Positions 1-9,554 of a stretch of 64,000 nt of DNA are shown piece by piece. The notes beneath the pieces are model-generated. The model did not search any database, was not told the DNA's origin, and was given only the letters and a program-made list of their open reading frames with translations. This DNA is from Pseudidiomarina atlantica (GTDB taxonomy: Bacteria > Pseudomonadota > Gammaproteobacteria > Enterobacterales > Alteromonadaceae), in assembly GCF_000753735.1 (NCBI RefSeq), contig NZ_JPIN01000007.1, positions 124,001 through 188,000 on the forward strand, given 5' to 3'. A program made the position numbers and the translations under genes. Every line of letters starts with the position of its first letter. Within the stretch, counting starts at the first letter, position 1.

Positions 1-491
1 TGCGTCCGCTAGCGCCATTGTTTAACTTACCGATGTCGTCATTTACCCGTGGTGAGTATCGACAGGAGCCACTGCGTGCCAAAGGTTGGCTGCTTACTAC
101 AGCAATCTGTTACGAAATTGCTTTTCCACAGCAGGTGCTTGCTAACTTCACACCAGCGACTGACTTTTTATTGACAGTCAGCAACGACACTTGGTTTGGA
201 CGTTCCCATGGACCTGCACAACACATGCAGATAGCTCGCATGCGCGCTATTGAGCTAGGTCGCCCACTAATTCGCTCGACCAACAATGGTATCACCGCGG
301 TCATTGATGAACGTGGGCAATGGCTCGCTGCGTTACCGCAATTTAAAGCGGCAACCTTGAGTGCTGAAGTACCAGTGGTGCAAGGAATCACTCCCTATAG
401 CCTCATCGGTAGTTGGGCAACATGGATTTTTGCGCTACTCGTATTGATTTGTGGCGCCATACCCGTAGTCATTCGGCGTCAAAATCAGTAA
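1..491 (+). CDS. lnt: Apolipoprotein N-acyltransferase, C-terminal part
   Basis: Inner-membrane enzyme that adds the third acyl chain to the N-terminal cysteine of lipoproteins. Only the last ~163 codons are present; the frame is open at the left edge, so the gene begins outside the window. The visible part carries the nitrilase-fold signature: [12 protein letters not shown], the ICYEIAFP segment holding the catalytic cysteine, and the [17 protein letters not shown] and [12 protein letters not shown] blocks typical of Lnt. A hydrophobic helix near the C-terminus ([20 protein letters not shown]) is the expected last membrane span. A TTG at position 18 opens the longest internal frame but is not the true start, because conserved residues continue upstream of it. 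A neighbouring leuS is usual in related genomes. Confidence 0.95.
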   Translation, partial: RPLAPLFNLPMSSFTRGEYRQEPLRAKGWLLTTAICYEIAFPQQVLANFTPATDFLLTVSNDTWFGRSHGPAQHMQIARMRAIELGRPLIRSTNNGITAVIDERGQWLAALPQFKAATLSAEVPVVQGITPYSLIGSWATWIFALLVLICGAIPVVIRRQNQ

Positions 492-538
492 ACTGTATGC
501 ACAATTTCGTTTCTCATCATACTGAGTTGGAATAGACC

Positions 539-733
539 ATGGAAAATATCTTTGCTGCCATTCTTTTTGCGATCCTAACAGCCGCTGGTACGCTCGGCGT
601 TTCGAGCCTCGGCATGTTTATCTTTCACCGCGATCCGGATAACGCGGAAGCACAGCAAGAAGCGCGCGTTGAGTACGCGTTCTTCGGTATCGCTGGTTTA
701 GTCATTACCCTGTTAATGTGGTACGCGCTGTAA
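539..733 (+). CDS. Small two-helix membrane protein, unknown function
   Basis: Unrecognised 64-residue protein. It has two hydrophobic segments (about residues 5-27 and 47-63) separated by a charged loop ([17 protein letters not shown]), so it is probably an inner-membrane protein with a short polar hairpin. The start ATG follows a GAGTTGGAATAG stretch that could serve as a weak ribosome binding site. It lies 47 bp after lnt and 16 bp before leuS on the same strand and is probably co-transcribed with them. The compact ORF, clean spacing and membrane-like composition support a real gene; no function can be assigned from sequence. Confidence 0.7.
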   Translation: MENIFAAILFAILTAAGTLGVSSLGMFIFHRDPDNAEAQQEARVEYAFFGIAGLVITLLMWYAL

Positions 734-749
734 GCAACAGCATCGAACA

Positions 750-3362
750 ATGGATTCAAAGATGTCAAAAATAACGCAGGATAATTACGATCCAGCTCAC
801 ATTGAAGCAGCTGTACAACAGCGCTGGGAAAATGATCAGGTTTTTCAGGTAACCGAGCAACCTGGCAAAGAAAAATTTTATTGTTTATCGATGTTTCCCT
901 ACCCAAGTGGCAAGCTCCACATGGGGCATGTGCGCAATTACACGCTTGGCGATGTGGTTTCGCGCTACCAGCGCATGCAAGGAAAAAATGTGTTGCAGCC
1001 GATGGGCTGGGATGCGTTTGGTCTGCCTGCCGAAAACGCTGCTATTGCTAACGAAACGGCCCCAGCGAAGTGGACCTACGAAAACATTGCCTATATGCGC
1101 AAGCAGCTAAAATCCCTCGGATTTGGCTACGATTGGTCACGTGAACTGGCAACCTGCAAACCTGATTATTATCGTTGGGAACAGTGGTTCTTCACTAAGC
1201 TTTATGAAAAGGGCTTGGTTTATAAAAAGAATGCCACCGTCAATTGGGATCCCATTGATCAAACTGTACTAGCCAACGAACAAGTCATTGACGGTAAAGG
1301 ATGGCGCTCGGGTGCCCCAGTTGAGCAAAAAGAGATACCGCAGTGGTTTATCAAAATCACCGATTATGCCGATGAATTACTTGCTGATTTAGACCAGTTA
1401 GACGGCTGGCCTGAGCAAGTCAAAATTATGCAGCGTAATTGGATTGGGCGCTCTGAAGGGGTTGAGATCGATTTTAGTATCGTCGACAGCGATGAGCACC
1501 TGACGGTTTATACCACTCGCCCCGACACGCTGTTCGGTGTCACCTACATGGCCGTCGCAGCACAACATCCGCTCGCGCAACGCGCCGCTGCCGCGAATCC
1601 TGAATTAGCTGCGTTCATTGAAACCATCAAAAATACCAAGATGGCAGAAGCTGAACTTGCCACCATTGATAAAAAAGGTATGGCCACAGGCTTCTTTGCT
1701 GAGCATCCATTAACCGGTGAGCGGCTCCCGATTTGGGTCGCCAACTTTGTCCTCATGGATTACGGTTCAGGCGCTATTATGGCGGTACCAGGCCATGACC
1801 AGCGCGACTGGGAATTTGCTACTGTGTATCAGTTACCGATTGTGCCGGTTATCGAGCCAGCGCAAGGCGAACACGATATTCAGCAAGCCGCCATTACCGA
1901 GAAAGGCACGACCATCAACTCGGGTCCTTACTCTGGTTTGAGTAGCGAAGATGCCTTTAATGCTATTGCCGACGAACTGCAACAGCGCGGTATCGGCCGG
2001 CGTCAAGTAAACTACCGTTTACGCGACTGGGGTGTATCACGCCAACGCTATTGGGGCGCCCCCATTCCCATGCTGAACTTACCCGATGGAAGTTCGGTCC
2101 CGGTTCCTGCCGAGCAGTTGCCGGTTAAGTTGCCTGAAGATGTGGTAATGAATGGCACCCAGTCACCGCTCAAAGCCGACCCAGAATGGCGCAAGACCAC
2201 CTACAACGGGCAACCTGCGGAACACGAAACCGATACCTTTGACACCTTTATGGAGTCTAGCTGGTATTACGCTCGCTACTGCAGCGCCAATTTCAACGAC
2301 GGTATGCTAGATCCGGAGCAAGCGAATTATTGGTTGCCGGTCGATCAGTACATTGGCGGCATTGAACACGCGATTTTGCATTTACTGTACTCGCGTTTCT
2401 TCCATAAACTGCTGCGTGATACTGGCTTAGTAAGCTCAGACGAGCCGTTTAAGCGCTTGTTAACGCAGGGGATGGTGCTAGCCGACAGCTATTACCGTGA
2501 GGCCGAAAACGGCAAAATCACTTGGTACTCACCCACTGATGTCGACATTGTTGAACGTGACAATAAAGGTCGTATCGTTAAAGCAGTCCTGCGTAGCGAT
2601 GGTAAAGAAGTCATCTACGGCGGCATGACGAAAATGTCGAAATCAAAGAACAACGGTATCGACCCGCAATTGATGATCGACAAATATGGTGCCGATACGG
2701 TTCGGCTATTTATGATGTTTGCCGCACCACCGGAAGCAACCTTAGAATGGTCAGATTCCGGTGTTGAAGGTGCACAGCGCTTTTTGCGCAGGGTCTGGCG
2801 CTTAGTTGCCGACTATCTCGAGCACGCTGACGCTGAGCATAGTAACGACTTTAGCCAGTTAAACAGCGCACAAGAAGAGTTACGTCGAGAAGTACATCGC
2901 ACTATCGAAAAAGTCAGTGATGACATGGGGCGCCGGCAGAACTTCAATACCGCGATTGCCGCGATCATGGAGCTGTTGAATCGGCTACAGAAAGCGCCGC
3001 TCGAAAGCCCAGTGGACCGTGGCATTATGCGTGAAGCGCTAGACGCCGTCGTATTGATGTTGGCTCCAGTTACACCGCACTTAAGTGAGGTCTTGTGGCA
3101 ACATTTAGGGCACCAAGATGACATCGTGTTTGCCGAGTGGCCACAAGTTGATGCCAGCGCCTTGGTAGCGAGCAGTATTCTCGTGGTAGTGCAAGTGAAC
3201 GGTAAAGTGCGCGGTAAAATCGAAGTCGCCGCAGATGCCGATCAGTCAACGGTGATCGAGGCGGCTTTAGCCGACGAAAACGTGCAACGCTTCATCACCG
3301 AGAAAACCATTCGGAAACAAATCTATGTGCCAGGAAAACTGGTCAATATTGTTGCTAACTAA
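750..3362 (+). CDS. leuS: Leucyl-tRNA synthetase
   Basis: Class Ia aminoacyl-tRNA synthetase that charges tRNA-Leu in the cytoplasm. The HIGH-type motif reads HMGH at residues 57-60 within [17 protein letters not shown], and the KMSKS motif is intact near residue 628 ([12 protein letters not shown]). Between them is the CP1 editing domain ([16 protein letters not shown]), and the C-terminal end [11 protein letters not shown] is the conserved LeuRS tail. Length (870 aa) fits the bacterial family, about 860. The ATG at 750 is used here; a second ATG at 762 gives [11 protein letters not shown] and cannot be excluded, as neither has a strong ribosome binding site. lptE follows after 14 bp. Confidence 0.98.
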   Translation: MDSKMSKITQDNYDPAHIEAAVQQRWENDQVFQVTEQPGKEKFYCLSMFPYPSGKLHMGHVRNYTLGDVVSRYQRMQGKNVLQPMGWDAFGLPAENAAIANETAPAKWTYENIAYMRKQLKSLGFGYDWSRELATCKPDYYRWEQWFFTKLYEKGLVYKKNATVNWDPIDQTVLANEQVIDGKGWRSGAPVEQKEIPQWFIKITDYADELLADLDQLDGWPEQVKIMQRNWIGRSEGVEIDFSIVDSDEHLTVYTTRPDTLFGVTYMAVAAQHPLAQRAAAANPELAAFIETIKNTKMAEAELATIDKKGMATGFFAEHPLTGERLPIWVANFVLMDYGSGAIMAVPGHDQRDWEFATVYQLPIVPVIEPAQGEHDIQQAAITEKGTTINSGPYSGLSSEDAFNAIADELQQRGIGRRQVNYRLRDWGVSRQRYWGAPIPMLNLPDGSSVPVPAEQLPVKLPEDVVMNGTQSPLKADPEWRKTTYNGQPAEHETDTFDTFMESSWYYARYCSANFNDGMLDPEQANYWLPVDQYIGGIEHAILHLLYSRFFHKLLRDTGLVSSDEPFKRLLTQGMVLADSYYREAENGKITWYSPTDVDIVERDNKGRIVKAVLRSDGKEVIYGGMTKMSKSKNNGIDPQLMIDKYGADTVRLFMMFAAPPEATLEWSDSGVEGAQRFLRRVWRLVADYLEHADAEHSNDFSQLNSAQEELRREVHRTIEKVSDDMGRRQNFNTAIAAIMELLNRLQKAPLESPVDRGIMREALDAVVLMLAPVTPHLSEVLWQHLGHQDDIVFAEWPQVDASALVASSILVVVQVNGKVRGKIEVAADADQSTVIEAALADENVQRFITEKTIRKQIYVPGKLVNIVAN

Positions 3363-3376
3363 GGTTTGAACTGGCT

Positions 3377-3874
3377 ATGACTCAACTGCTCAAATGCGCA
3401 CTCTTGCTAACGTCAATTGTTGTTTTGAGCAGTTGTGGTTTTCGCTTACAAGGGAGTTATCAACTCCCTGATCAACTGCAACAAATGCAACTACAGGCGC
3501 CGCAATTCAGTGAGTTTGCCGAGCAAGCTAAAGATCGCTTCACGCAAGCAGGTATCGAGCTCGTTGAGCAGTCCGGTGTCTATCAAGTTGAAATTGTTGA
3601 CGACACTCTGACGCGGCGTACCTTGAGCTTATCGGCGAGTGGCCAAGTTGCAGAGTATGAACTGATTTATAAAGTCAATTACCTGTTGCGTGATCCTCAG
3701 GGTCGCAGTGCCGCGCTAGAAGTGGAAGTGTTTCGCGACTACCAAGATGATCCTAATTTCGCCTTGGCAAAAACGCGTGAGCGTGAAATTATCGTTGCAG
3801 AAATGCGGGAACAGGCAGCACAGCAACTTCTGCGGCAAGTGATCGCGCGCGTCAGCGCCAGCACTAGCGAGTAA
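3377..3874 (+). CDS. lptE: LPS-assembly lipoprotein LptE
   Basis: Outer-membrane lipoprotein that plugs and assists LptD in delivering lipopolysaccharide to the cell surface. The N-terminus is a lipoprotein signal ending in a lipobox (VVLSSC, Cys20), followed by GFRLQGSYQLPDQL, the start of the LptE domain. Length is 165 aa, close to the usual 165-195. It sits in the conserved leuS-lptE-holA order seen across gammaproteobacteria, which supports the call because LptE sequences are divergent. It is spaced 14 bp from leuS and 4 bp from holA, indicating one transcript. Confidence 0.95.
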   Translation: MTQLLKCALLLTSIVVLSSCGFRLQGSYQLPDQLQQMQLQAPQFSEFAEQAKDRFTQAGIELVEQSGVYQVEIVDDTLTRRTLSLSASGQVAEYELIYKVNYLLRDPQGRSAALEVEVFRDYQDDPNFALAKTREREIIVAEMREQAAQQLLRQVIARVSASTSE

Positions 3875-3878
3875 AACC

Positions 3879-4901
3879 ATGCAACTAGCGCAGCTTCCGG
3901 AGCAACTCAAGCAACACGGCTTGCCCGCGCTTATCGGAATTTTCAGCGATAGTCCCCTGCTCATTGATGACACCCTACAATTGATTCGTCAGCAAGCAAG
4001 ACAACAAGGTATCGATGAACGCTTACGCTGGGTGCAAGACGGTCAATTTGACTGGCAACAACTGCATAATGAAAGCGCAAACTTGGGGCTATTTTCAACG
4101 CAACGGTTAATCGAGCTTGAACTACCAGAAGCAAAGCCCGGACGTGAGGGTGCTGACGCCCTAAAACGTTACTGTGAGCAACTTCCCGACGACCAAATCT
4201 TGGTACTTACGGGGCCGAAACTCAAACAAGAGCAATTAAAAGCTAAATGGTTTCAGTTGCTGCAACAAGCTGGGCCGATGCTGCAAGCCAATAGTCCCGA
4301 CCGACGGGAGATGCCGCGCTTCGTGCAGCAGCGTGCACAACGCTATCAACTCAGCCTAGCGAATGATGCAGTGCAGTTACTCGCCGATTGGTACGAGGGC
4401 AACCTGCTCGCACTTGATCAAGAATTGCAGAAGCTAGCGCTTAGCGATGTCCCCGCGCCCATTACTGCGCAAGCCCTCAGTGCAGTGAGCCAAGATCAAA
4501 GTCGCTTCACAGTCTTTGCCTTGCAAGACGCAATTGTTGCTGGTGATTTAACTACCGCACTCAAACGGCTGCAACGCCTACTCGCCGAAGAGACAGAAGT
4601 GGCGATTTTGAATTGGATGTTGCAACGTGAATGGCAAAAATTACAAGCCTTGCAGCAAGCAGAGAAACTTGGTCAAGGGCTTGGCCAACGCGAGCTTATG
4701 GCACTGGGCATCTGGCGTAATCAAGAGCCTGCTTATCGAGCCTTCGCCAAACGTCTCACAACGAGCCACATGGCCCAAGTTAGTCAGTTACTTGTGCGCC
4801 TAGAATATGCTTTTAAACGTGACTCCGGTGAGTCGCTCGCGACACTTTATACGCACTTGCTGATCTTACTGTGCGCCCCGCAGCAAGCGCCGAGTTTATA
4901 G
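3879..4901 (+). CDS. holA: DNA polymerase III delta subunit
   Basis: Clamp-loader subunit that opens the beta sliding clamp. The 340-residue length matches the family. Recognisable segments include the N-terminal FSDSPLLIDDTLQLIR region, the central LVLTGPKLKQEQLKAKWF strand-helix of the AAA-like domain and the RMTQ/WYEGNLLALDQELQKL region. The clamp-loader delta subunit lacks an active ATPase site, and no Walker A motif is visible here, as expected. It starts 4 bp after lptE and ends 3 bp before nadD. Confidence 0.95.
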   Translation: MQLAQLPEQLKQHGLPALIGIFSDSPLLIDDTLQLIRQQARQQGIDERLRWVQDGQFDWQQLHNESANLGLFSTQRLIELELPEAKPGREGADALKRYCEQLPDDQILVLTGPKLKQEQLKAKWFQLLQQAGPMLQANSPDRREMPRFVQQRAQRYQLSLANDAVQLLADWYEGNLLALDQELQKLALSDVPAPITAQALSAVSQDQSRFTVFALQDAIVAGDLTTALKRLQRLLAEETEVAILNWMLQREWQKLQALQQAEKLGQGLGQRELMALGIWRNQEPAYRAFAKRLTTSHMAQVSQLLVRLEYAFKRDSGESLATLYTHLLILLCAPQQAPSL

Positions 4902-4904
4902 AAC

Positions 4905-5540
4905 ATGTTACGACTTATTTTTGGCGGCACTTTTGATCCGATTCACCGCGGACACATCGAAACTTCTCTGAGCGCTTTTGCGCATTTGAGCGCCGACTGC
5001 ATGCATGTGGTCCCTAGTGCACAACCGCCCCATCGGGATTACCCTGGCGCCAGCGCAACACAACGACTACGCATGACCGAACTAGCTTACGCCGAGCTGC
5101 CGCAAGTCTACGTTGATGATTGTGAATTACGCCGTGAGGGGCCCTCCTACAGCCTCTTGACCTTGCAACAGATGCGCGCACAGTGGCCCACCGATAGTCT
5201 GGTATTCTTATTAGGTGATGACGCTTTCGCTAAACTCGATACCTGGCACGGTTGGCAACAGCTGTTAAGCCATGCACATCTGGCAGTCATGCAACGTCCA
5301 CATCATGCCAGCCAATGGTCGCCGACAGTCCAAGCCTTGTACCAACAGCATCGGGCTACCGAGTGTGAGGACCTTCATCAGCGCACAGCGGGTCACATCC
5401 TCACCCTAGCGACTCCAGCTATCGATGTTTCGGCTACCAGCTTGCGCCACGCCATTGCCAGCGGCGGTGAATGGCGACACTGGGTCGCCCCAGCAGTCGC
5501 TGATTATATTCAACAACAAGGCCTTTATTTAGCCAAGTAA
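4905..5540 (+). CDS. nadD: Nicotinate-nucleotide adenylyltransferase
   Basis: Cytoplasmic enzyme of NAD biosynthesis that adenylylates nicotinate mononucleotide. The nucleotidyltransferase signature GGTFDPIHRGH is at residues 7-17, with the second conserved block ending in the ISATxxR-type motif (here VSATSLRHAI). Length 211 aa is typical. nadK, a second NAD-pathway gene, lies far away at 50.8 kb and is not linked. A hairpin followed by four T residues lies just after the stop codon and may end this transcription unit. Confidence 0.96.
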   Translation: MLRLIFGGTFDPIHRGHIETSLSAFAHLSADCMHVVPSAQPPHRDYPGASATQRLRMTELAYAELPQVYVDDCELRREGPSYSLLTLQQMRAQWPTDSLVFLLGDDAFAKLDTWHGWQQLLSHAHLAVMQRPHHASQWSPTVQALYQQHRATECEDLHQRTAGHILTLATPAIDVSATSLRHAIASGGEWRHWVAPAVADYIQQQGLYLAK

Positions 5541-5543
5541 CCC

Positions 5544-5564
5544 CAGTGCTCAGGCACTGCTTTT
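5544..5564 (+). terminator. Probable terminator after nadD
   Basis: A 6-bp perfect stem CAGTGC/GCACTG with a TCAG loop is followed by CTTTTC, starting 3 bp after the nadD stop codon. The stem is short and the T-run modest, so termination may be partial. Confidence 0.5.
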
Positions 5565-5627
5565 CGCTGCTAGTCGTGGTAAACTTATCGGCATTTTTGC
5601 AAGCCATTTTGTAAAATAACTACGATT

Positions 5628-5647
5628 TGCCCGATGTGGGCTTTTTT
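5628..5647 (+). terminator. Short hairpin with T-run before rsfS
   Basis: GCCC-GATGT-GGGC is followed directly by six T residues, 15 bp upstream of the preferred rsfS start. The stem is only 4 bp but all G:C. It looks like a weak terminator or attenuator in the 5' leader of the rsfS-rlmH-mrdA-rodA unit. It would lie within the coding region if rsfS started at the upstream TTG at 5627, which argues against that start. Confidence 0.35.
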
Positions 5648-5662
5648 CTGGAGAAATTTTCT

Positions 5663-5986
5663 TTGCAAGCAGAACAATTACGCGACTTCGTGGTCGATAA
5701 ACTTGAAGACTTAAAGGGTCGTGACATCAAAGTTCTCGATGTCCACGATCAAACCGATATAGCCGAATTTATGGTGATTTGCTCAGGCAACTCGAAAACC
5801 CATGTGAAGAGCCTAGCCAATCATGTTGCCACCGAAGCCAAACATCACGGTGTGCCGCCGCTAGGTGTTGAAGGCGATGACAGCTCAGAATGGGTGTTAG
5901 TCGACTTAGGTGACGTAGTGGTGCACGTCATGCAAGAATCGATTCGTGACTTTTACGAATTAGAAAAGCTCTGGGGTCCGCGTTAA
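5663..5986 (+). CDS. rsfS: Ribosomal silencing factor RsfS
   Basis: Binds ribosomal protein L14 and blocks subunit joining when nutrients are short. The start is placed at TTG 5663: it has a GGAG ribosome binding site 9 bp upstream, and the resulting N-terminus (M)[18 protein letters not shown] aligns directly with the family start; the product is 107 aa, close to the E. coli length of 105. The open frame extends upstream to TTG 5627, but that would run through a hairpin with a T-run. Family motifs visible are [19 protein letters not shown] and [13 protein letters not shown]. Its stop overlaps the rlmH start (TAATG). Confidence 0.93.
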   Translation: MQAEQLRDFVVDKLEDLKGRDIKVLDVHDQTDIAEFMVICSGNSKTHVKSLANHVATEAKHHGVPPLGVEGDDSSEWVLVDLGDVVVHVMQESIRDFYELEKLWGPR

Positions 5987-6456
5987 TGCGAATTCAGCTG
6001 ATTGCAGTGGGCCAAAAAATGCCTGATTGGGTCAGCACTGGCTTTACCACTTACGCAAAACGTCTACCTGCCGATTGTCAGCTACAACTTATTGAAATTG
6101 CAGCTGGCAAACGGGGTAAAAATGCCGACATTGCGCGCCTGACTAAGCAAGAAGGTGACGCAATGTTAACTGCCATTGGCAAAGGTAACCGCGTGGTAAC
6201 GCTCGAGGTAAATGGACGCCCGTGGGATACCCCAAAACTTGCTGAACGACTCGGTCATTGGCAAATGGATGGTCGCGATGTCAGTCTGCTCATCGGTGGA
6301 CCTGAAGGGCTTGCTGCCGAATGTTGTGCCATTGCCGATGAACGCTGGAGCTTGTCCCCGCTCACTTTACCGCACCCACTGGTGCGCGTGATCGTTGCAG
6401 AGGCGCTGTACCGGGCTTGGAGTATTAATAATAACCACCCTTACCATCGCGATTAA
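5986..6456 (+). CDS. rlmH: 23S rRNA (pseudouridine1915-N3)-methyltransferase
   Basis: SPOUT-class methyltransferase that modifies pseudouridine 1915 in helix 69 of 23S rRNA. The S-adenosylmethionine-binding knot is visible as LLIGGPEGL followed by [25 protein letters not shown], ending in the conserved NNHPYHRD tail. Length 156 aa matches E. coli RlmH (155). The start codon overlaps the rsfS stop by one base, indicating translational coupling. mrdA begins 2 bp after its stop. Confidence 0.97.
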   Translation: MRIQLIAVGQKMPDWVSTGFTTYAKRLPADCQLQLIEIAAGKRGKNADIARLTKQEGDAMLTAIGKGNRVVTLEVNGRPWDTPKLAERLGHWQMDGRDVSLLIGGPEGLAAECCAIADERWSLSPLTLPHPLVRVIVAEALYRAWSINNNHPYHRD

Positions 6457-6458
6457 CT

Positions 6459-8336
6459 ATGAGAAAACGCCGTACCGCTATTCGAGATCGTCACGCTGAG
6501 GCAGCTTTATTTGGCCGCCGGGTGATATTTTCTTTAGTTGTAGTGGTGGCGGTTTTCAGTGTCTTGTTAGTCAACATGTACCAACTCCAAGTGGTCGAGT
6601 TTCAAACATTTCAAACGCGCTCTAATGACAACCGTATCAAGGTTGTTCCCCTCGCCCCTAATCGTGGCATTATTTATGACCGTAACGGTCGGATTCTTGC
6701 TGAAAATCGGCCGGTTTTGAGTTTGGAGTTAATTCCTGAACGAGTGCCTAATCTCGAACAAACACTCGCTGACCTCACTGAGCTACTTGGCTTGACCACC
6801 GAAGACCTTGAACGCTTTGAGCGCAATCGCCTACGTGAACGACGGTTTGAGCAAGTTATCTTGCTTGATCAACTCAGCGAAGAGCAGGCTGCCACTTTTG
6901 CTGCGCGCCAGCATGAATATCCCGGTATTAGTATCGAAGCTCGACTGGTTCGTCACTACCCCTATGGCGAAGCACTCACTCACGCTCTGGGTTATGTTGC
7001 AAAAATCAATCAACGCGATGCCGAGCGTCTGAAAGCCGCTGGTGTTGCCGCTAACTATGCAGCCACTCGCACCATCGGTAAATTGGGTGTTGAGGGCTAT
7101 TACGAAGAGCAACTACATGGCACTGTTGGTTATCAACAAGTTGAAGTAGATATTCACGGGCGCCAACTACGCACACTTGCTGTTGAACCACCTATCCCCG
7201 GTCAAGATTTAGTGCTTGAAATAGATGTCGAGTTGCAACAGGCCGCACAAGAGATTCTCGCGGATAATCGTGGTAGCTTGATCTTGATGGACCCACGCGA
7301 TGGCGCAATCTTGGCGATGGTCAGTCAGCCTAGTTACGACCCGAACTGGTTCGCGCAGGGCATTACCGTAGCACAGTACCAAAGCCTACTGAATTCGCGC
7401 CACTCCCCGTTGCTGAATCGCGCAACTCAAGGCGGTTACCCGCCCGCCTCGACGATCAAACCGCACCTTGGCATTGTCGGCCTTGAAGAAGGTATTGTGA
7501 CCGCTGACACCCGCATTTGGGATCCAGGTTGGTATCAAATCAAAGGAGTTAATCATCGCTACCGTGACTGGTTGTCTTGGGGCCATGGTTGGGTTGATAT
7601 CAATACAGCGATCATCGAGAGTTGTGATACCTATTACTATGACCTTGCACTGAAACTTGGGGTCGATACTATCTCCGAGCACATGACGCAATACGGCTTT
7701 GGTGAGCGCACCGGCATAGATATTGGCGAAGAGTCCGCAGCAGTGATGCCGAGTCGAGGCTGGAAGCGTGCTCGCTTTAATCAACCTTGGTACGCGGGCG
7801 AAACCGTTTCCATAGGTATCGGGCAAAGTTACTGGACGGTGACACCGATGCAGCTTGCCGTCTCAACTGCGGTCTTAGCAAATCGCGGTAAACGCCCAGT
7901 TCCACGCCTGTTGCGCGCGATTCGAGATGGTGGCATCGAATTGCCTGCGGTGGTAGAAGAGCGACCGCCAGTGCAATTGAAGAATCCCGAGCATTGGCAA
8001 ATCGCTTTAGATGCTATGCAGGGTGTTGTCACTAGTATTAAAAGTTCGTCGCGCAGAGCTTTCAGTGATACCCCTTACACTTCGGCAGGTAAAACCGGTA
8101 CTGCTCAAGTAAAAAGTATTGGCCAAGACGAAGAATACGATGCCGAGGCGATTGACGAACGTTTTCGTGATAACGCGATGTATATTGGCTTCGCTCCGGT
8201 TGAAGCGCCTGAAGTTGTGGTGGTAGTCGCCGCCGAGAACGTGATCGGTGGTGGTAGTAGCGTCGCTGCACCGATGGCACGCCAATTACTCGACGCCTAC
8301 TTTAAAGTAGACAAGGTAGTTGCCAATGCACCATGA
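6459..8336 (+). CDS. mrdA: Penicillin-binding protein 2, elongation transpeptidase
   Basis: Class B penicillin-binding protein that cross-links peptidoglycan during side-wall growth as part of the Rod complex. One membrane anchor is visible at the N-terminus (about residues 22-43, VIFSLVVVVAVFSVLLV). The PBP dimerisation domain follows with RGIIYDRNGRILAEN. Catalytic motifs are intact: STIK near residue 331 (SxxK), SCDT (SxN-like position) and KTGTAQ near residue 545. Length 625 aa is typical. It overlaps rodA, its partner glycosyltransferase, by 11 bp. Confidence 0.97.
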   Translation: MRKRRTAIRDRHAEAALFGRRVIFSLVVVVAVFSVLLVNMYQLQVVEFQTFQTRSNDNRIKVVPLAPNRGIIYDRNGRILAENRPVLSLELIPERVPNLEQTLADLTELLGLTTEDLERFERNRLRERRFEQVILLDQLSEEQAATFAARQHEYPGISIEARLVRHYPYGEALTHALGYVAKINQRDAERLKAAGVAANYAATRTIGKLGVEGYYEEQLHGTVGYQQVEVDIHGRQLRTLAVEPPIPGQDLVLEIDVELQQAAQEILADNRGSLILMDPRDGAILAMVSQPSYDPNWFAQGITVAQYQSLLNSRHSPLLNRATQGGYPPASTIKPHLGIVGLEEGIVTADTRIWDPGWYQIKGVNHRYRDWLSWGHGWVDINTAIIESCDTYYYDLALKLGVDTISEHMTQYGFGERTGIDIGEESAAVMPSRGWKRARFNQPWYAGETVSIGIGQSYWTVTPMQLAVSTAVLANRGKRPVPRLLRAIRDGGIELPAVVEERPPVQLKNPEHWQIALDAMQGVVTSIKSSSRRAFSDTPYTSAGKTGTAQVKSIGQDEEYDAEAIDERFRDNAMYIGFAPVEAPEVVVVVAAENVIGGGSSVAAPMARQLLDAYFKVDKVVANAP

Positions 8337-9432
8337 TCACCAACGCCCATCGCTGCTACAACGGCTGCACATTGATGCGCCACTGTTTATCGCCTTATTC
8401 ATTACCGCTCTGGTGAGTATCGTCACGGTCTACTCCGCAAGTGGTCAAGACCTTGGCATGACAGAACGCCAAGCAATTCGAATTGGTGCCGCATTTTTTG
8501 CCATGTTCGTGATTGCCCAAATCCCGCTCGATACCGTTCAACGTTGGTCATTGCCGCTGTTTGCGCTTGGCATTGCTTTGCTCTTGGCAGTGCTATTAGT
8601 GGGCGAGAGCAGCAAGGGTGCCCAGCGCTGGCTTAATCTGGGAATTGTTACCATCCAGCCCTCCGAATTAATGAAATTGGCGGTTCCTATGATGATCGCC
8701 TGGTTTATTTCTGAGCAAGGCATGCCGCCGACCCTTGGTCGTCTGGCTATGGCCTTTATTTTATTGATTATTCCGGTGCTGATGATTGCCAAGCAACCCG
8801 ATCTCGGCACCTCGCTGTTGATCGCTTCATCGGGTATTTTTGTACTATTTTTAGCCGGCATGTCGTGGCGTTTGATTACGTTTTTTCTGGTCGCCGTAGG
8901 CTCATTTGTGCCCATCCTCTGGATGTTCCTGATGCGTGACTATCAACGCCAGCGCGTGTTGACCTTCCTCGATCCGGAACGGGATCCGCTCGGGGCTGGC
9001 TATCAAATCATCCAATCCAAAATCGCCATTGGCTCGGGAGGCATCGAAGGTAAAGGCTGGTTACAAGGCACCCAGTCGCAACTCGAATTTTTACCCGAGC
9101 GACACACCGATTTCATTTTCTCCGTCTTCAGTGAAGAATTTGGACTTATTGGCGTGTTGGGGCTTTTATTGCTGTACGGCTTCATCATTTTTCGTGGCAT
9201 GATTATCGCCAACCGCGCGCAGCGGGTGTATCAAAAATTGCTAGCGGGTAGTCTGACACTGACCTTTTTTATCTACGTGTTAGTCAATATCGGTATGGTT
9301 TCAGGACTGCTACCGGTCGTGGGTGTCCCATTACCGTTAATTTCCTACGGTGGTACATCGATGGTGACATTGCTAGCTGGTTTTGGTTTACTTATGGCTA
9401 TAGCGACGAATCGGCGATTGATTCACGCCTAA
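8326..9432 (+). CDS. rodA: Rod shape-determining peptidoglycan glycosyltransferase RodA
   Basis: SEDS-family polytopic membrane protein that polymerises lipid II together with PBP2. About ten hydrophobic segments are visible. Conserved family blocks include GAQRWLNLGIVTIQPSE, KQPDLGTSLL, YQRQRVLTFLDPERDPLGAGYQ, HTDFIFSVFSEEFGLIG and LPLISYGGTSM. The start ATG at 8326 is preferred over the in-frame TTG at 8320 because it gives a normal RodA N-terminus with an AAGG sequence upstream. It overlaps mrdA by 11 bp, consistent with coupled translation. Also called mrdB. Confidence 0.97.
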   Translation: MHHDHQRPSLLQRLHIDAPLFIALFITALVSIVTVYSASGQDLGMTERQAIRIGAAFFAMFVIAQIPLDTVQRWSLPLFALGIALLLAVLLVGESSKGAQRWLNLGIVTIQPSELMKLAVPMMIAWFISEQGMPPTLGRLAMAFILLIIPVLMIAKQPDLGTSLLIASSGIFVLFLAGMSWRLITFFLVAVGSFVPILWMFLMRDYQRQRVLTFLDPERDPLGAGYQIIQSKIAIGSGGIEGKGWLQGTQSQLEFLPERHTDFIFSVFSEEFGLIGVLGLLLLYGFIIFRGMIIANRAQRVYQKLLAGSLTLTFFIYVLVNIGMVSGLLPVVGVPLPLISYGGTSMVTLLAGFGLLMAIATNRRLIHA

Positions 9433-9554
9433 TCATAAGTGCATCGCGGGTAGCGTTTGCAAGAGTTTTACCTAAACTAAAGTTAACTTTTGAAGGCGTT
9501 CTATGCGATCGTAGCGTATTCCATAGGATATTTTGCCACTCACTCGAGGTGATC

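Noticed and set aside
9479-9490. Perfect palindrome AAAGTTAACTTT before rlpA as an operator
   Set aside because: A single short A/T-rich palindrome with no second copy in the window and no recognised regulator; noted under rlpA only.
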